Below are positions 33,901 to 46,065 of a stretch of 64,000 nucleotides of DNA, in pieces. Position 1 is the first letter of the stretch. The number at the start of each line of letters is the position of its first letter. Made by a program: the position numbers and the translations under genes. Below the pieces are notes generated by a model that did not search any database, had not been told where the DNA came from, and saw only the letters and a program-made list of their open reading frames with translations. This DNA comes from Ulota crispa (lineage: Eukaryota; Streptophyta; Bryopsida; Orthotrichales; Orthotrichaceae). The stretch lies in contig OY987251.1 of NCBI GenBank assembly GCA_963920765.1, positions 11,411,219-11,475,218 of the forward strand. The letters run 5' to 3'.

Positions 33901-36900
33901 TGTGAATGTTGCGAAGTAAAAGCAAATTTGCTGAATGGGCTGGAATAGCTTTGACTTGTGAGGGTTGGCGAAGGAGTAAATTGAGATGCCGTCTCTTGGC
34001 TCGAATGGGAATGCGATGATGCACGGTCAGGTGTATTTCTTAGCTGCTTAAACTGCTTCTTTGCATATTCCCCTGGTCCCACTGAAGAACGTTAAGTACG
34101 TATACACACGGTAAAAAGTATGTTGCCAATGTATTCTAACGTAATATGCTGGCTAAACATGCCAAAGACAACACCAAGGGTCCTATCTAGGTATCATTTT
34201 ACACACGATTCCAACAGGAAATGCAGCTCCAATCTCAGAATTTAGGCAAGAGACTGCATCATTCTATCGCAAAAAGCAGACAAACACAAGAGCAGCTCTT
34301 ATAGCAAAAGGCCTATAAATTGCTTAGCATCTGAACATTTCTGGTGGATACGGAAGAAGTTGGTAATCCGCGCATTTCTCTGAGAAGCAGGTTCCGCTTC
34401 CATGTTAGGAGAGCCTCTATGCGCTTTTGATTTCGAAGCTGTATCTGGCATCTCACCGTTGCTCATATCCTGAAGCCAAAAGCACCATAAATATCCAAAA
34501 CCAAGCGCTTCTCGCACTGAAAGTTTGAAAGATTTAGAGAGCGCAATGATAAGAAGCTATACCTCAAAGGGTTCATAGGTGGTTGGGTCCACCTCGCCTC
34601 TGGCAATAGCAATGGCAACTGTCTGAGATACATATGTATGTAAGAGTTAAGCACACAACGCAAGATATGCATGTATTTAAGTGCATAAAAGTGCACTAGG
34701 TCTTTAGAAATACAATGTATATCTATAGAGTTAATTAGACCTCCAAAACAATAATGTCGTACTCCAAAGCAAATATCACCAAATTTAGCATAGGAGAGGA
34801 GGATATGGTCCCAGAAAATGTAGGTCAGTATCAAGTTCGCTTGGTAAATCAGTAAGATGAACTATCTCCCTCTTTGCAGGATCGTAAACACGATGGTGCC
34901 AAAAAGTCAAAATGGCTCTCTGAAAGCCTTGCTCATATTGTTTGTCTATCAGAACACCACTAAATTTTAAGTGCTTGATTACCTGCACCCACATTCGAAA
35001 AAGAGAAAAATTATCATTGAAGCAGTAACGGAAAATAACCACAACGCGGTTTAAAACATCTCTTGATCAGACAGCTACTCTTGATCGGAGGCCGCATATT
35101 GTTACTATAGAAGGTAGATTTCTGAGTTCAGATGCCAACTACATATAAAAAAGTGTTCAATGCAACAAGAGAACAAAACTGGTGAGTCGGTAACAGAAAA
35201 ATGTAGTAACCTTTTCATAAGTCTTGAAACGTTTAATCAGGCCATGAGCCTTTTTCACACCCATTCCTGGCAAGGAGGACAAATAATCACAACCACTCAT
35301 TATGCACATTTCCAGAATCATCTGTTTGGAAAAGTTGTTGAAATCGATGTCTTTGTTGGCCGGAACGTCGGTAAGTTGGAATCCCACACCTTGCCCGTAT
35401 TTATCCATCTTAAAAAGAATCTGCCACAAACATAATTCCCGCTTTCAATACAAACAAGTCAAACCACAAAACCAAACTAGTGACCTTTGCTAACAATCTC
35501 ATTTCCATTTGCTCAGGAAAACGTCTTCAGATTCTTCCATTTTCAGATACTTGGAATTCAAGATTTACAAAAACCACTCTCATCTAGGGCTGAATGTCTG
35601 CACATCTGAAAGTCAAACTTTGAAGGCAATTTCAAAGGCTGGTTTAGGGTTCCATTGAACTCTCTACCTGTGGACAACCGTATGGAATTAGATCGGAGTC
35701 CTCTGTAATAACAAGATCTACATGTCCATTGCGAGCTAAAAAAGCCATTTGAGCATCTGCTTCATACGGTGCCACAACATATTCCACATTCTCTTGCCGC
35801 AACACCTGTTTAGAAATGACGGTATATTTCAGACACTGAAGGTTAAGCACGTGAGCCGATACAGTAGAAACAAAGTCCGAACGTATATAGGAAACAAAAG
35901 AACCGCAAAAGGAAAACAATCCACGTGTACCTTGATTAATCTGAACGCTATAGCAGGAGTTATATCCACAGCCTTCTGGAAGCACTCGTATGCGGCGGAT
36001 TGATTTCCTAACCGCTCGTGCTCCAAGGCGCGGTCTAAATTTTCCTTCCTCGATCTGTCTCAGTGTCACAGAACCGAACTGAATTAGAAGAGGTAGACTT
36101 GTTAGCGAATGATATAAACATGACTTGGTTAGACGTCCATAGTTACCAAACCCGAGAAATAATGGAATGTGTCTACTGCCACTTGTAGTGATGTATGACC
36201 TCCCACTTTAAAATTCACAACAGATACACAGTAATAAAAGAAAATTGAGGATTCTAGTAGAAAAAAGTGATCTATCCACAGCTAAACTCTGATCTCCAAA
36301 TAAATCACAACCATACATGTTGATTCTTAAAATGACGCAAATAGTAACCTCTACCTTGTGTTCATCCTCACCAGTTGCGTTCCTAAATGTACCTAAATTT
36401 AGCAAAACTTCTACCAATTCTTTTAGAGCTACGAAATATGAGAACCACAGTGTTAAACTTCAGATTCTAACACATTTAACGGTGTTATTAGCCACTCGAG
36501 TTACTTGAGAAATTTGAATTTCGGATCACGTGCAACCCCTTGAATAGTAAGGGAAAATAGTACTGGCAATGGTAGTGAGCAACATACCTGGCACGTTTCA
36601 TTTCCTGATCAGACTTCATAGGAAGGCTACCCCCGTCAAATATTAGAACGGGTTCCACACCGTAGTGTCGCAACATCTTCACTCGATGCATGCAGTAGTC
36701 TATATACCTAAAACAGCACACACAACTTGCTAATAAATCCTCATAATCTCGAACACTAGTTAAACAAAGTGAACGGTCTCTCATTGCTGCATCTCTCAAA
36801 GCTCTTAGTCAATATAGAAATTTCAATTTGCTAAAGCTAGATGCGCAAGTACGCTAGATCCTCTCTGATGACAGATTATGTGATTGCACTCTCTTCTTCT

Positions 36901-37464
36901 TTTTTCATCAAATTCTCTCCTGTTGAGTACATATGTTATTGGACAAGCCATTTCTTCCGCGGTGGAAGTGCCAATTGAGGCAACATATTGACTCGATGCA
37001 TGCAGTAGTCTATATACCTAAATCATCACACACAATTTGCTACTAAGTCCTCATAGTCTCCAACACTAGTTTAACAAAAGTGAACGGTCTCTGGATGCAG
37101 AATCTCTCGAAGCTCTTAGTCAATATAGAAATTTCAATTTGCTAATGCTAGATGCGCAAGTACGCTAGATCCTCTCTAATGATAAACTATGTGATTGCAC
37201 TCTCTCTCTCTCTTTTTCCATAAGATTCTGTCCTGTTGAGTACATATGTAATTGAACAAGCCATTTCTTCCGCGGTGGTTTAGGGTTTGTTGAGTGTACT
37301 CACTTGTCATTAACCCTTCCCAGACATATGTCCTTGCTGCAGCTGAACGCAGCCTTGTGAAGCCAAGAGTAGGTATCGACTGCGGCTCGCTGCCCTGCAT
37401 AGTCACGAACGTGGCGAGAGTTCATGATGGACTTCAAAACGGGAAGCAGCCCCGGAATCCCCAT
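30934..37464 (-). CDS. EXO1: Exonuclease 1 (XPG/RAD2 family 5' nuclease)
   Basis: Nuclear 5'-3' exonuclease and flap nuclease of mismatch repair, end resection and meiosis. Fourteen exons join without a phase error to 761 aa: 37464-37304, 36707-36588, 36054-35931, 35805-35668, 35420-35211, 34982-34807, 34620-34563, 34469-34352, 34081-33819, 33703-33646, 33474-33110, 32754-32682, 32197-31933, 31090-30934. The protein starts [20 protein letters not shown]. Metal-binding residues sit where human EXO1 has them: D30 ([10 protein letters not shown]), D78 (VLIFDGG), E150/D152 (APYEADAQ), D171/D173 (TEDSDLIP), with D226 (SGCDYL) one residue later than human. The helix-two-turn-helix ([14 protein letters not shown]) follows. 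The C-terminal half is variable Ser-rich linker and contains the repeat [10 protein letters not shown] twice. Introns 6 and 8 look U12-type. Exons 1-9 are strong; exons 10-14 rest on phase and open frames rather than conservation. Confidence 0.95.
32241..32550. mobile_element. Palindromic MITE (GGGAAAATTTCATGGATACC ends), in EXO1 intron 12
   Basis: A near-perfect 310-bp inverted repeat: GGGAAAATTTCATGGATACC at the left and GGTATCCATGAAATTTTCCC at the right. End sequences resemble the Mutator-like element at 56634-57138. Flanking A-rich 9-mers are only approximately alike, so its assignment is tentative. Half-copies lie at 46566-46740 and 58231-58400. Confidence 0.75.
34082..34351 (-). other. 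EXO1 intron 8, candidate U12-type GT-AG intron
   Basis: The donor reads C/GTATCCACC and the acceptor end reads GTACTTAACGTTCTTCAG. The TACTTAAC motif, 10 nt before the AG, fits the U12 branch-site consensus in sequence and distance, and GTATCC fits the U12 donor core. Joining gives NARITNFF followed by [10 protein letters not shown] in frame. A second GT (GTTCAG, 15 nt downstream) is also in phase but is a poorer donor. Confidence 0.65.
34621..34806 (-). other. EXO1 intron 6, U12-type AT-AC intron
   Basis: Exon 6 ends CATTTTCTGGGACC and the intron starts ATATCCTCC, an exact match to the first seven bases of the U12 AT-AC donor consensus. The intron ends TATCTCAGAC. Exon 7 then starts AGTTGCCATT and reads [13 protein letters not shown] in frame, as in other EXO1 proteins. 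The nearest AG acceptor (TTGCC start) and CAG acceptor (ACAGTTGCC start) both break the frame. TGCTTAAC, about 27 nt upstream of the AC, is a plausible but slightly distant branch site. Length 186 nt. Confidence 0.85.
36670..36965 (-). repeat. Tandem duplication across EXO1 intron 1/exon 2 border, copy 1
   Basis: About 296 bp, highly similar to 36980-37278 in direct orientation and separated by 14 bp. This copy contains the real exon 2 acceptor and the first ~37 bp of exon 2. Confidence 0.9.
36980..37278 (-). repeat. Tandem duplication across EXO1 intron 1/exon 2 border, copy 2 (decoy exon start)
   Basis: The duplicate includes a second acceptor TTTAG/GTATATAGAC and encodes [12 protein letters not shown] before the homology ends. 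It therefore places a truncated decoy exon inside intron 1. Using it would shift the product away from the nuclease fold soon after. Confidence 0.85.
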
Positions 37465-38368
37465 CGTGTCTCTCTCTCTCTCCTTCTCTGCCTACTAAAC
37501 CCTAATTATACTCCCATTCTCCACCTGCATTTCAGCTCATGTGCCGAGTGCTGGACGGTATTGTCCCCGAGTCTTCCAGGCCTTTGCTCCCTACTCATGC
37601 TGAGCATCAAAATTGCGCAACCACAAGAACACACATCTCTTCACGATGTATTCGAGTGTAAGAGACGATCCAGGCACAACTTAGTCACTCCTAAACAATC
37701 CAAGTTGCTCATAGAAGCCAAATCCAGTCGAATGACACCAATTCTCCGCAAAGCATCCTGCAATTGTGAACACAGCCGTTTGAATAAGACTCCAACCGAC
37801 AACACCAGAACCGACCAAACAAATGCATCATAAAAATCGAAATGCAAAAAAGAACATATAGAGCAACAAACACACCATAAAACGATATCGTTAGCTCAAC
37901 GGCAGAGAAGTGCTGTATCGCACACTCAAATTGACCTAAAAGTACTAACCGACACCGCAATGAAGCTCTCGGTTATAAGCTTATCACATTTCTCACTCAA
38001 GAATTTGACCATTGAGCTCCGGAGAAGTCCTGAGACTAGAAAACGAAACTCTAAGATCCGTGAAAACCTAGTGAATAAGCTCAAAAGTGGCTCAAAATGG
38101 CTCAAAAGATATCACAAGAAGCTCTGAGAGTGGAATTTTGTGTTGGAAAACCTCGTCCCGGCACTGAATGGGATGCTGAAAGGCTCGATAAACGGGGAGT
38201 TGAGAGAGGAGGTCGAAGAAAAGGGCGTGTACTCGTCCTTCGCCGCAGATTGCATTGCGTTTGAAGCGGTTCTGTGAGGAATTCGGGAAAGGTGACGAGG
38301 GATTGAATTGTTTGGGAATGGCGGGAAGGCACCAGTTCTCGTTGTGCGTGAAGGCAGAATTTGATTGT
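37465..38368 (-). promoter_or_regulatory. EXO1 upstream region
   Basis: Moderate-GC unique sequence with a CT-repeat (37470-37484) just upstream of the ATG, as in many plant 5' leaders. No TATA box stands out. The ORFs here have no recognisable motif. No divergent gene is supported. Confidence 0.4.
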
Positions 38369-38527
38369 GGATGAATGGTGGTGGATGAATGGTGGTGGAT
38401 GAATGGTGGTGGATGGATGGTGGTGGATGAATGGTGGTGGATGAATGGTGGTGGATGAATGGTGGTGGATGAATGGTGGTGGATGAATGGTGGTGGATGA
38501 ATGGTGTTGGATGAATGGTGTTGGATG
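38369..38527. repeat. 14-bp minisatellite (GGATGAATGGTGGT)n
   Basis: About eleven head-to-tail units, mostly identical, with one GGATGG variant and GGTGTT variants at the right end. It lies about 0.9 kb upstream of EXO1 and about 60 bp from the left end of the piggyBac candidate. Confidence 0.95.
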
Positions 38528-41094
38528 ACTGTGTTGTTGGTTCGTAGATGAATAGTGGTGGTTGTATGAAGGGTCCGTTAAGGTGAGAGTTTAACCCCTA
38601 AAGGACCATAGGGCTCCGTATCCCTGCGACCGTAGAGTATGGCTACGGTCAGTTAGAATGATGGAGGTAGAATTCAGGTGGGTCAATTGTCAATCAGGTC
38701 GGTTTGATGTGAGCCACTTCTCCTTGCGCTCCGGCTGCAATTTTTAGAGAAGGATCCACCGAACAATTTTGAAACTTGTGAATGCACTTGGCCGCATACG
38801 GCAAGGGAAGGTGGCTCGATAGAGAAGAGGGTTCTAGGTTGAAAGGGAGCCACGGAGGCTGCCATGTGGGCTTCAATGCCGTTGAAATTTGGCGCAATTG
38901 TTGTAGTTCTAGGAGGGATGGTGGATTTGGCAACCTTTGCAGAGATTGTGGGTATTGCTCAGCGCGTTCAAGGTACTAGGGTACAGCTAGTACGGGAATA
39001 GAGGATTGCGCTTTATTATTTTTTGATCTCCTACTGTGTGAAACAAAAATCTCAGGCTTCCAAAAGAGGATCCCGAATGTCAAGCACAGAATGGTTTCTT
39101 AAACAACGACAATAAGAATTGACTAGGTTTTTAGCAACGGTTTTACAAGTTCCTTCATGAACATGAGAGAAAATGACATAAATGGATTCATATCAATCCC
39201 ATGTCAAGCACCCAATCAAAATCAACTGAAAAACTCTATGAATGGTACGACTGAGTTGGGGAAGGCAAGACGCGGAAAATCTCTTACATGCCTTCATTTT
39301 CATGAAATCCTAATTTAGCAGCACATGAATAGAAAGCATGCGAGGGAAGAACTCTCAAGCCTCTTGGGTCTCTCTTTCTTTCTCTGCGCAGCCGTCTAAG
39401 TCAATTCAGTTCCTTAGTTGACTGGTAGGCAATTATTCCCTTTGAAGTGATATTTTGTTTTATTTTACGGTCCATGAAGATTTCTTCAAAATGCTTGTAA
39501 GATCTTGCTCATTCATTTGAAACTACACTCTACTTTTGAGTGAGAATACAGTCTTTTGGATCCTTATGCACAGGCAAATGATTTTTTGTTGTGGCGTGTT
39601 GGTTCCTTGACTGCGATGGTCAATTTGCAGGGTTTTTTTCTTGTGTGAAGGTTTTGTATGCACTTGTAATGCAATAGGTGGTTTACTTGAAGCGTTATCT
39701 TTGTTTGACAAAGCATAGTGGTGGATATGTGAAGATAGTCATGGTCTCTTCTGCCATAATGGAGTCATTCATGCAAAAAGCCAGAGAACAGCAATGAATG
39801 CTATGATCCACCATTCACTGCTACAGCAATGTCAAAGCTCAATCGACATGACACAAATGGTGCTACGCAACTCACCACTACAACAATCCTTCAGCCAGGC
39901 GCATGCGCTAAAAAAGGTAGCAGCATTCATAAGCGATGTGTCCCCATGGCCGTCACCTGACAGTGGCAAGGGCCAATCAATAAAAAAATAAATGGTTGTG
40001 GGTGACTCAGTGATGGTTATGGGTGATGAAATGATAGTTGTGGATGACTAGCATGAGGTTTTGAGTACCCATCTCACTATCTAAGAACCAACAAGCCTCA
40101 TTTTTAGCATCTCTTACACAATGTCCCTACAATTTCAATGATTTTGGACTTTGAAAAATCTTTGTGAACAAATGCTTGCAATTGGAACCTTGAAATTGAT
40201 GCCAATATTTTTGATTTCCACTTCCTAACTTCCAGTATTTTTTTCAAAATTAGTCAATTGTTTTACGTACTCCGAAATCCTCATTTCCATGCTTATGGAT
40301 AAGGTTGACTTACATTTAGACAAGACTGACAATCAACACTTTAAAGCAATGACATGGTTGGACCTTGATACACTTGGCTAGGACAAACAAGTAACCTAAT
40401 AATGGAACCAACTTCCACTAGGGCCGCCTCACAAGTGCAATTTCAAAAAAAAAAAAAAAAAATCCTTCCACATAAAAATAAAGTCCTGCAACATTACAAA
40501 TGGTCCAGCACTGCTGCGGCAGTATTGTTCCGGATCCAACAAGAATAAATAATCCAAAATACCACTTGTATGCTCCATGCTGGGGCATGAACACAGAAAA
40601 CATGAAAATCCTCTATGTGGTCGGACAATGCCTCTAGCACAAGTACCATTATGGGCCTACGGCACTTTCAGTAGGCTTTCATAAAGACCTGTCATTCCAA
40701 ATTTGTAGGCACTAGAAAAAAATACATATACTGAAAACACCCAAATTACTGAAAAAACTCAAATTACTTCCACAATGCCTTTGCACATGTCAAATGTAAC
40801 TACCACTGCTAGCTGCGCACAAGTCCTCCAACAAAGCAAGTGTCGTCAAAGCTGCCACCACAACTTACTTTTGCTCACCGCCATGCGGGCATAACAAATT
40901 GTGGCTGCGTGTGGATCCGAACATAACAAGCACCATCACACATGAATGCGCAGCTGCAACCATCGCAGAATTGTAACGTGCATTGCGCACATACAATACA
41001 TTTTTGACAATGATTAGGGTGCCTTTCAATGCGATGGAAACCCGGGCAAGCTAAGATTCGATGAAGTCCACAAACAGCGCCTACATCTAAATGT

Positions 41095-44000
41095 GGCTAA
41101 ACCAACAACATGGCAAGGTCATAGTACCACTGCAGCCTTGCATCCACCTTGAACCCAACCCGCTCTGCATCCTCCCAGTAGAGCACATATGTGTTCAAGC
41201 AAGAAGAGTCTAACACAAACAAAATATCTTGTGCTACCATTTGTGGGATTGCAACTGTGCCATGTAGTTCCCGCGTTGCTGATTGACCACATCAACCCCC
41301 CGCATGTTCTTCTAACACTCAAGAAGGATTGGACTTGTAGGGTTCACCCTATCGCGCTTGATCCAACGTCCTGCTCCTGCACCCTCCTGAATAGGGTTTA
41401 GGTAGCTGTATCGAGAAGCCAAACCGGCTTGGAGTCAATCCAACAGATTGCTGAAATCTTCCTAGAGCGGTACATTTTAGTTATCAAAGTGCCCCTTGGA
41501 GGAAGGTTGCTCTTGGGAAATCCAGCTAGCAACAATGGAAATCCTCTAGATCCCTTCTTTGCATTGCCAGTGGCATAGAAACCCCTCTCCAAGAAACGCA
41601 TGAAGAGCTTCACTCTAGTGAAGAAATTATCTATCACAATGGTATGCCCCTGATGCTCCAACCCATGAACAGATTGCAGCACAACGTCTTCCCCTACCAA
41701 GGATCCCACCTCAACATCCCCACTTGCTCCTAGATACACCATGACACTGGAAATATACATGTGCACCAAACACAAATCAGAAGCCAAACAGTTAACATCT
41801 AAGACGATGTAGACAAAAAAGAACATGTTCTTTTACAAAATATAAATTGACTAATGATTTTGCTTTTCTAGACAAAATACATTTTTGAATCAAAAGCAAG
41901 AAAACATTCACACCCAACTATTATAGATGCCACCCTCACAAAAAAAATATCTATACTACTAAATAACTCCACACTAATGGATCCATGCATTGCAAGTGGT
42001 GTTGGTTTCATGTTTGAAAGTAATCATTCTAAAGGGATGCAAGATCCTAGATCAGACAACACATTCTTATGGATCCACTTAGAGTACTAGTAGAATTTTA
42101 GGCAAAGGTATGTAATACTTCCACAATACCAATATTTAGACAACTTACTCTCACATTCTCTTGTCCACTTTAGATATATCACACACGATTGGAAAAAACC
42201 AAACAACCAGAAGACATACACAATTTACATTAGGTAGACAAAATTCAAAGGTTTCATTAAAAGCTCACCTAGACTGGCTTGAAGCCAGAGCCCATATCTT
42301 GATGCCAAATTTTACTGGTTTTGACTTCATATACTAGCAAATCCCACAGTACTTTCCTTTGTATGGTACCATGATCTTGTCCATTGTGCAAACTTCTTTG
42401 TTGTTGTAGAGGGATTGACTAGTGCAAGTGAATGATTCAACCAAGCGCCTAACCTTCCTTGTCTTGTCATACCTTGAGTCTTGCCAATCATTCTCTAGGT
42501 TGTCATTGTTCACCAAGTGCATGCAACAAACAATTGCCTCCAACTTGTACCGGCTCATCACTGAGGTAATAATGGGACAATTGTAGAAAGGGTGCACATC
42601 CCAATACAGTTGCCGATTTGGCAACACATTCACTCCCATAAAGATGAGGACTCCAAACCAGCATAGAAGCTCCTGTCGCGTCAAGTCCACCCAATTGCTA
42701 CGCCCATTAGTCAAATGAGGTTTATAGGTATCTAAGTTTTGCATACCTGCATTACAAGCCACAACAAGGTCATCAACATGCTGTGACTGAGCAATTTCAC
42801 ATGACTAGGTCAAAGCTCTATGCTAGAGTTAGACATGTTAGTATATGCCCACACAATAATCATCAAATCAACCTAAAAGAGACACTATCCCTCCTAACAA
42901 TTAGCAATACTTCCAATTACATAAGCTACTATACAGCCTAGAGAATATGCCACCACCCTATTTGGTTAGAAAAAACCAATGAACTGGTTCAACTTGACAA
43001 ACACAATAACAATATGCCAATTCCTTAGAGAATGTAGCAAGCAAAGACCAAAAACCGTGTTCATTGTTAAGGTAGGAGCACCCATAAGCTTTAGTGTCCC
43101 CATAACCATCACCTTTGAAATCTTGGAAAATCTGTGAAAGTGAATAGATGTAATGAAAAGAATGTACAATATGTGAACATGAAATCTTAAAAGTGGTTAT
43201 GGGTGTAATGGCAGTTTGCTCTTTAAAAATTCACAACTTATTCTCATAGTGTCCAAAGCAAACTCATTTTTTTCTGTTCCTAATAGGATCCTATAATTTG
43301 CTAGTTTTTTATTAATAGTCATCATGTTCAAAACCCTTAGTTTGATGTTTTTGGGTGCTCCTACCTTATGTCCACTTCTAGAATTTGAAATCCTTAATAA
43401 TGCAAATGTGGACAATTTAGATCAAATGAAGGTGAGCGTGCAGCATTTCATTGTGCCCTGAGAGGGTTGCTGCTTCTAGAGATTGCCTAAACCTGGGATC
43501 AGCTTGAAAATAGGCTGTGAGGAAGCCTGAGTAAGTCTAACAGGCAAAACTGCACATGTACTTTGAAATCCCAAGTAATACCTCTATTTGGTCATACGTT
43601 GATATCAAGGGCAAACTTGAACATTGAAGATAGATTTTTGTTTTTATTGAACCAAAACTAAGAGTACTCACCTATTTGTTTCTTGTACTATTGGGTTGAG
43701 AACCTCCTCATGCCAAAATTTGATAAAATAATTAATGGGCTTTGCAGGCACCATTCAAAGCCTTCCCTTCAACCCAGTTCTTTGACCAGTAAATGCGCTT
43801 GTATTCAACAGTGAGTGCAGCGGCTGTTGCCATTGATTGTCACTCCGAATTTTGTCAAAACTCCAAGCTGAGGTGTCCTCCTGTTCGTCGTAAAGCCCTA
43901 GTTGAGACATTGGCATCTCGTCAAAGGAACTTGCAGGCAACGATGGCGCATTGTTGCTATTCATGCTATCAAAGTCTGCATAATCCTCTCGCTAGTCAAC

Positions 44001-45401
44001 ATCATTGGGGTCAAACAAAGATTGGACGCTCTTGGGACGAGGTGGTGAAGATCCCATCGGAAGGGGTTGAGTGGAGCACTCCCCAAGATAGAGTGACCGT
44101 ACGGCAATGCTAATGTTGGCCATCTCCGTTTTGCTGACATCTTCCTCTTCTAAATTAGTACCTCCTCCACAAGCGATGTTCAAGTCTACCTCTATCACAA
44201 TGTTCATGTTGCCTAGTGCTTCACTGCCACGATTCATGCGGGAGTAAGCAAACTTGTCCCTGCACACCGGAAGTACACATTAGGTAGACGTTCTTGTAGT
44301 TCTGAACTCCCAGTGCCAGCACTAGTCAATACATATAATGTTTGGTGGTCACCAATTCATGGACAAATACTTAGCGGACTGCCCATGACCTCGTTAACCA
44401 GAAGGAATTGCGTGGGACATCAAACAAATTATAGTATTTGTAGAAATTTTGTGGGAAAGGGATTTCATGAGTTTATATGGTTCTCAATTCTGTAGATTTG
44501 TGATGGACATACTGGGTTTCAAGAGTGAAGGTATAACTACGTAGTTAGAGTCCCAAGAAAAGGCTTGTTTGCATTCCTGTAGGGCACAACATGTGGTACA
44601 TGAAACGACTTGAACTACTTTAGAATGGACAACCATGAAGAATGAATGCTGAGGCACGCCAAGCATATATAGCACTAAAATTTCACATGCATGACATCTA
44701 CACCAGGGAAGACTTTATGAATATCAGAGCCATGGTCAAGGCTGCATTATGAATTTTGGAAATGCAAGACTCTTTATGCACGCACGATTCATTACCTAAT
44801 GTAGCCGATGAAGCAAGTGCTCATACTATCATACTCCTATTACTATATAATAATAGCCCTGGAGCACAGCCTCTTGGGGACTTTGGTTTTTATTTTCAAT
44901 ACTAGGCATGTAAAAGAAATACAACATAAAGTTGAAGAGCGACTTACCTAGCCTCCTCACATGCTGATTGAGACAATTGCAGCAAGATCGGGCTCGTCTG
45001 AGCAATTGTAATACCTGGCGGAATCCACCCTGGAGGCACTATGTTATGTTGTGTGGTCAAACCTCTACCCCTGCTGCCACTCCTAGAATGCCCTTTCCGC
45101 CCTCCTCAACCTCAACTAGAACTTTGTTGCATTTGTATTCCTTGTGAAGATCTTCCAATACAAGCCTCCCCCTCTCTGTAAGAATAACATGGTTGTTGAT
45201 ACGTGCTGGTATTTGACCACCCCCTCGTCCTCTACCGCCACACGTAGCCCTTCTTCCTCCACGCCCTTGACGAACACACCTCCCATCCATGATGTCTTCA
45301 TTGCATCCTTCAGTCAATCCTACATGAATTGTGTCTAGATCGTGCAATTGGACTGGAAGAGCGCATTCAAAACAAGCCAAGAGATGCTTTGGATGACTCA
45401 A
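41095..45401 (-). pseudogene. piggyBac transposase (DDE_Tnp_1_7 type), spliced and decayed
   Basis: Catalyses TTAA-specific cut-and-paste transposition in intact relatives. On the minus strand, donors and acceptors join in phase: about 45401-44949, 44261-43672, 42746-42269, and 41746 to about 41095. The 43672/42746 junction restores the hallmark ETNRYA (PIVQETNR then YAMQNLDTYK). Next come LCWFGVLIFMG, the first catalytic Asp region (CTMDKIMVPYKGKY), KFGIKIWALASS, the second (HTIVIDNFFTRVKLF), and the third (AICWIDSKPVWLLDTA). In another frame follows the C-terminal NMRGVDVVNQQRGNYMAQLQ block. Several in-frame stops and at least one frameshift show it is not functional as it stands. The N-terminal part (45401-45057) is Arg/Gly-rich (RGRGGGQIPARINN). 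The family call is firm; the 5' exons are tentative. Confidence 0.85.
43070..43366. mobile_element. TA-flanked MITE (AGGTAGGAGCACCCATAAGC), inside the piggyBac transposase intron
   Basis: AGGTAGGAGCACCCATAAGC at the left and TTTTTGGGTGCTCCTACCT at the right, with TA on both sides. It is a close copy of 47674-47984. Confidence 0.85.
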
Positions 45402-45446
45402 ATCTCCAATTATTGTTCTTGATGACAGAGGAATAGTGTAGTCTTG

Positions 45447-46065
45447 TCAACTTCCCGACCATGGTGGACTCCCCATGACTGCAACCAAATTCTCTACACC
45501 TTGAGATTCCTCAACATGGCCCTCTTGAGACTCTCCTTCTTGTTGGAGTGGAAGGATTGTGACGTCATTTGTGGCCAGCGAGTGCAGCGTGACTTGGGCT
45601 TGTAAATCTCCTACCTGTAATGTCCTCTGCCTAAGAGGTGCATGTAAACTGGGCGATTGGAGCGCTTGGCAAATGCAACCCTCCTGCCGCGCCTCCTCCC
45701 TCATCCTGCCCATGGCGAATGATACTTGAATTCGTGAAAAACATATACTGCCATAAGCAAGTGACCTCTGCGTTGAAACCTAGACAATCGCCCTCCAAGA
45801 AGCACTCCCTCTAATGCGGAATATGTTGGACGTACCACAAAAATCTGTCTTCAGCCTCGAAAGCTGGCAATGGAGACTCCAAATCTGACGCATGGAACGT
45901 CGAAACCTGCGCTGGCAGCGTCGACAAATCCATGGCGAGAGGGAAAAATTGTATCCTTGCATGCGTGGACTCAAATAATTCAACCACTCTCTCCCAAAAT
46001 AGACAGCCATTACTAAGAATCATAATCACAATAACCGTAAACCGCAGCCAAAACCCTAAACTCAA
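45447..46065 (-). other. Possible 5' exons of the piggyBac element
   Basis: Two short minus-strand open frames (45780-46065 with MDLSTLPAQVSTFHASDLES, and 45447-45713) lie between the transposase and the right end of the element. They could be its first exons or an accessory reading frame. No similarity is recognised and no splice model is asserted. Confidence 0.3.

Noticed and set aside
37294-37833. Plus-strand 179-aa ORF
   Set aside because: It overlaps, antisense, EXO1 exon 1, which has the diagnostic [14 protein letters not shown] start and [10 protein letters not shown] block.
38102-38332. Gene divergent from EXO1
   Set aside because: The 76-aa frame is on the same strand as EXO1, has no motif and lies in its upstream region.
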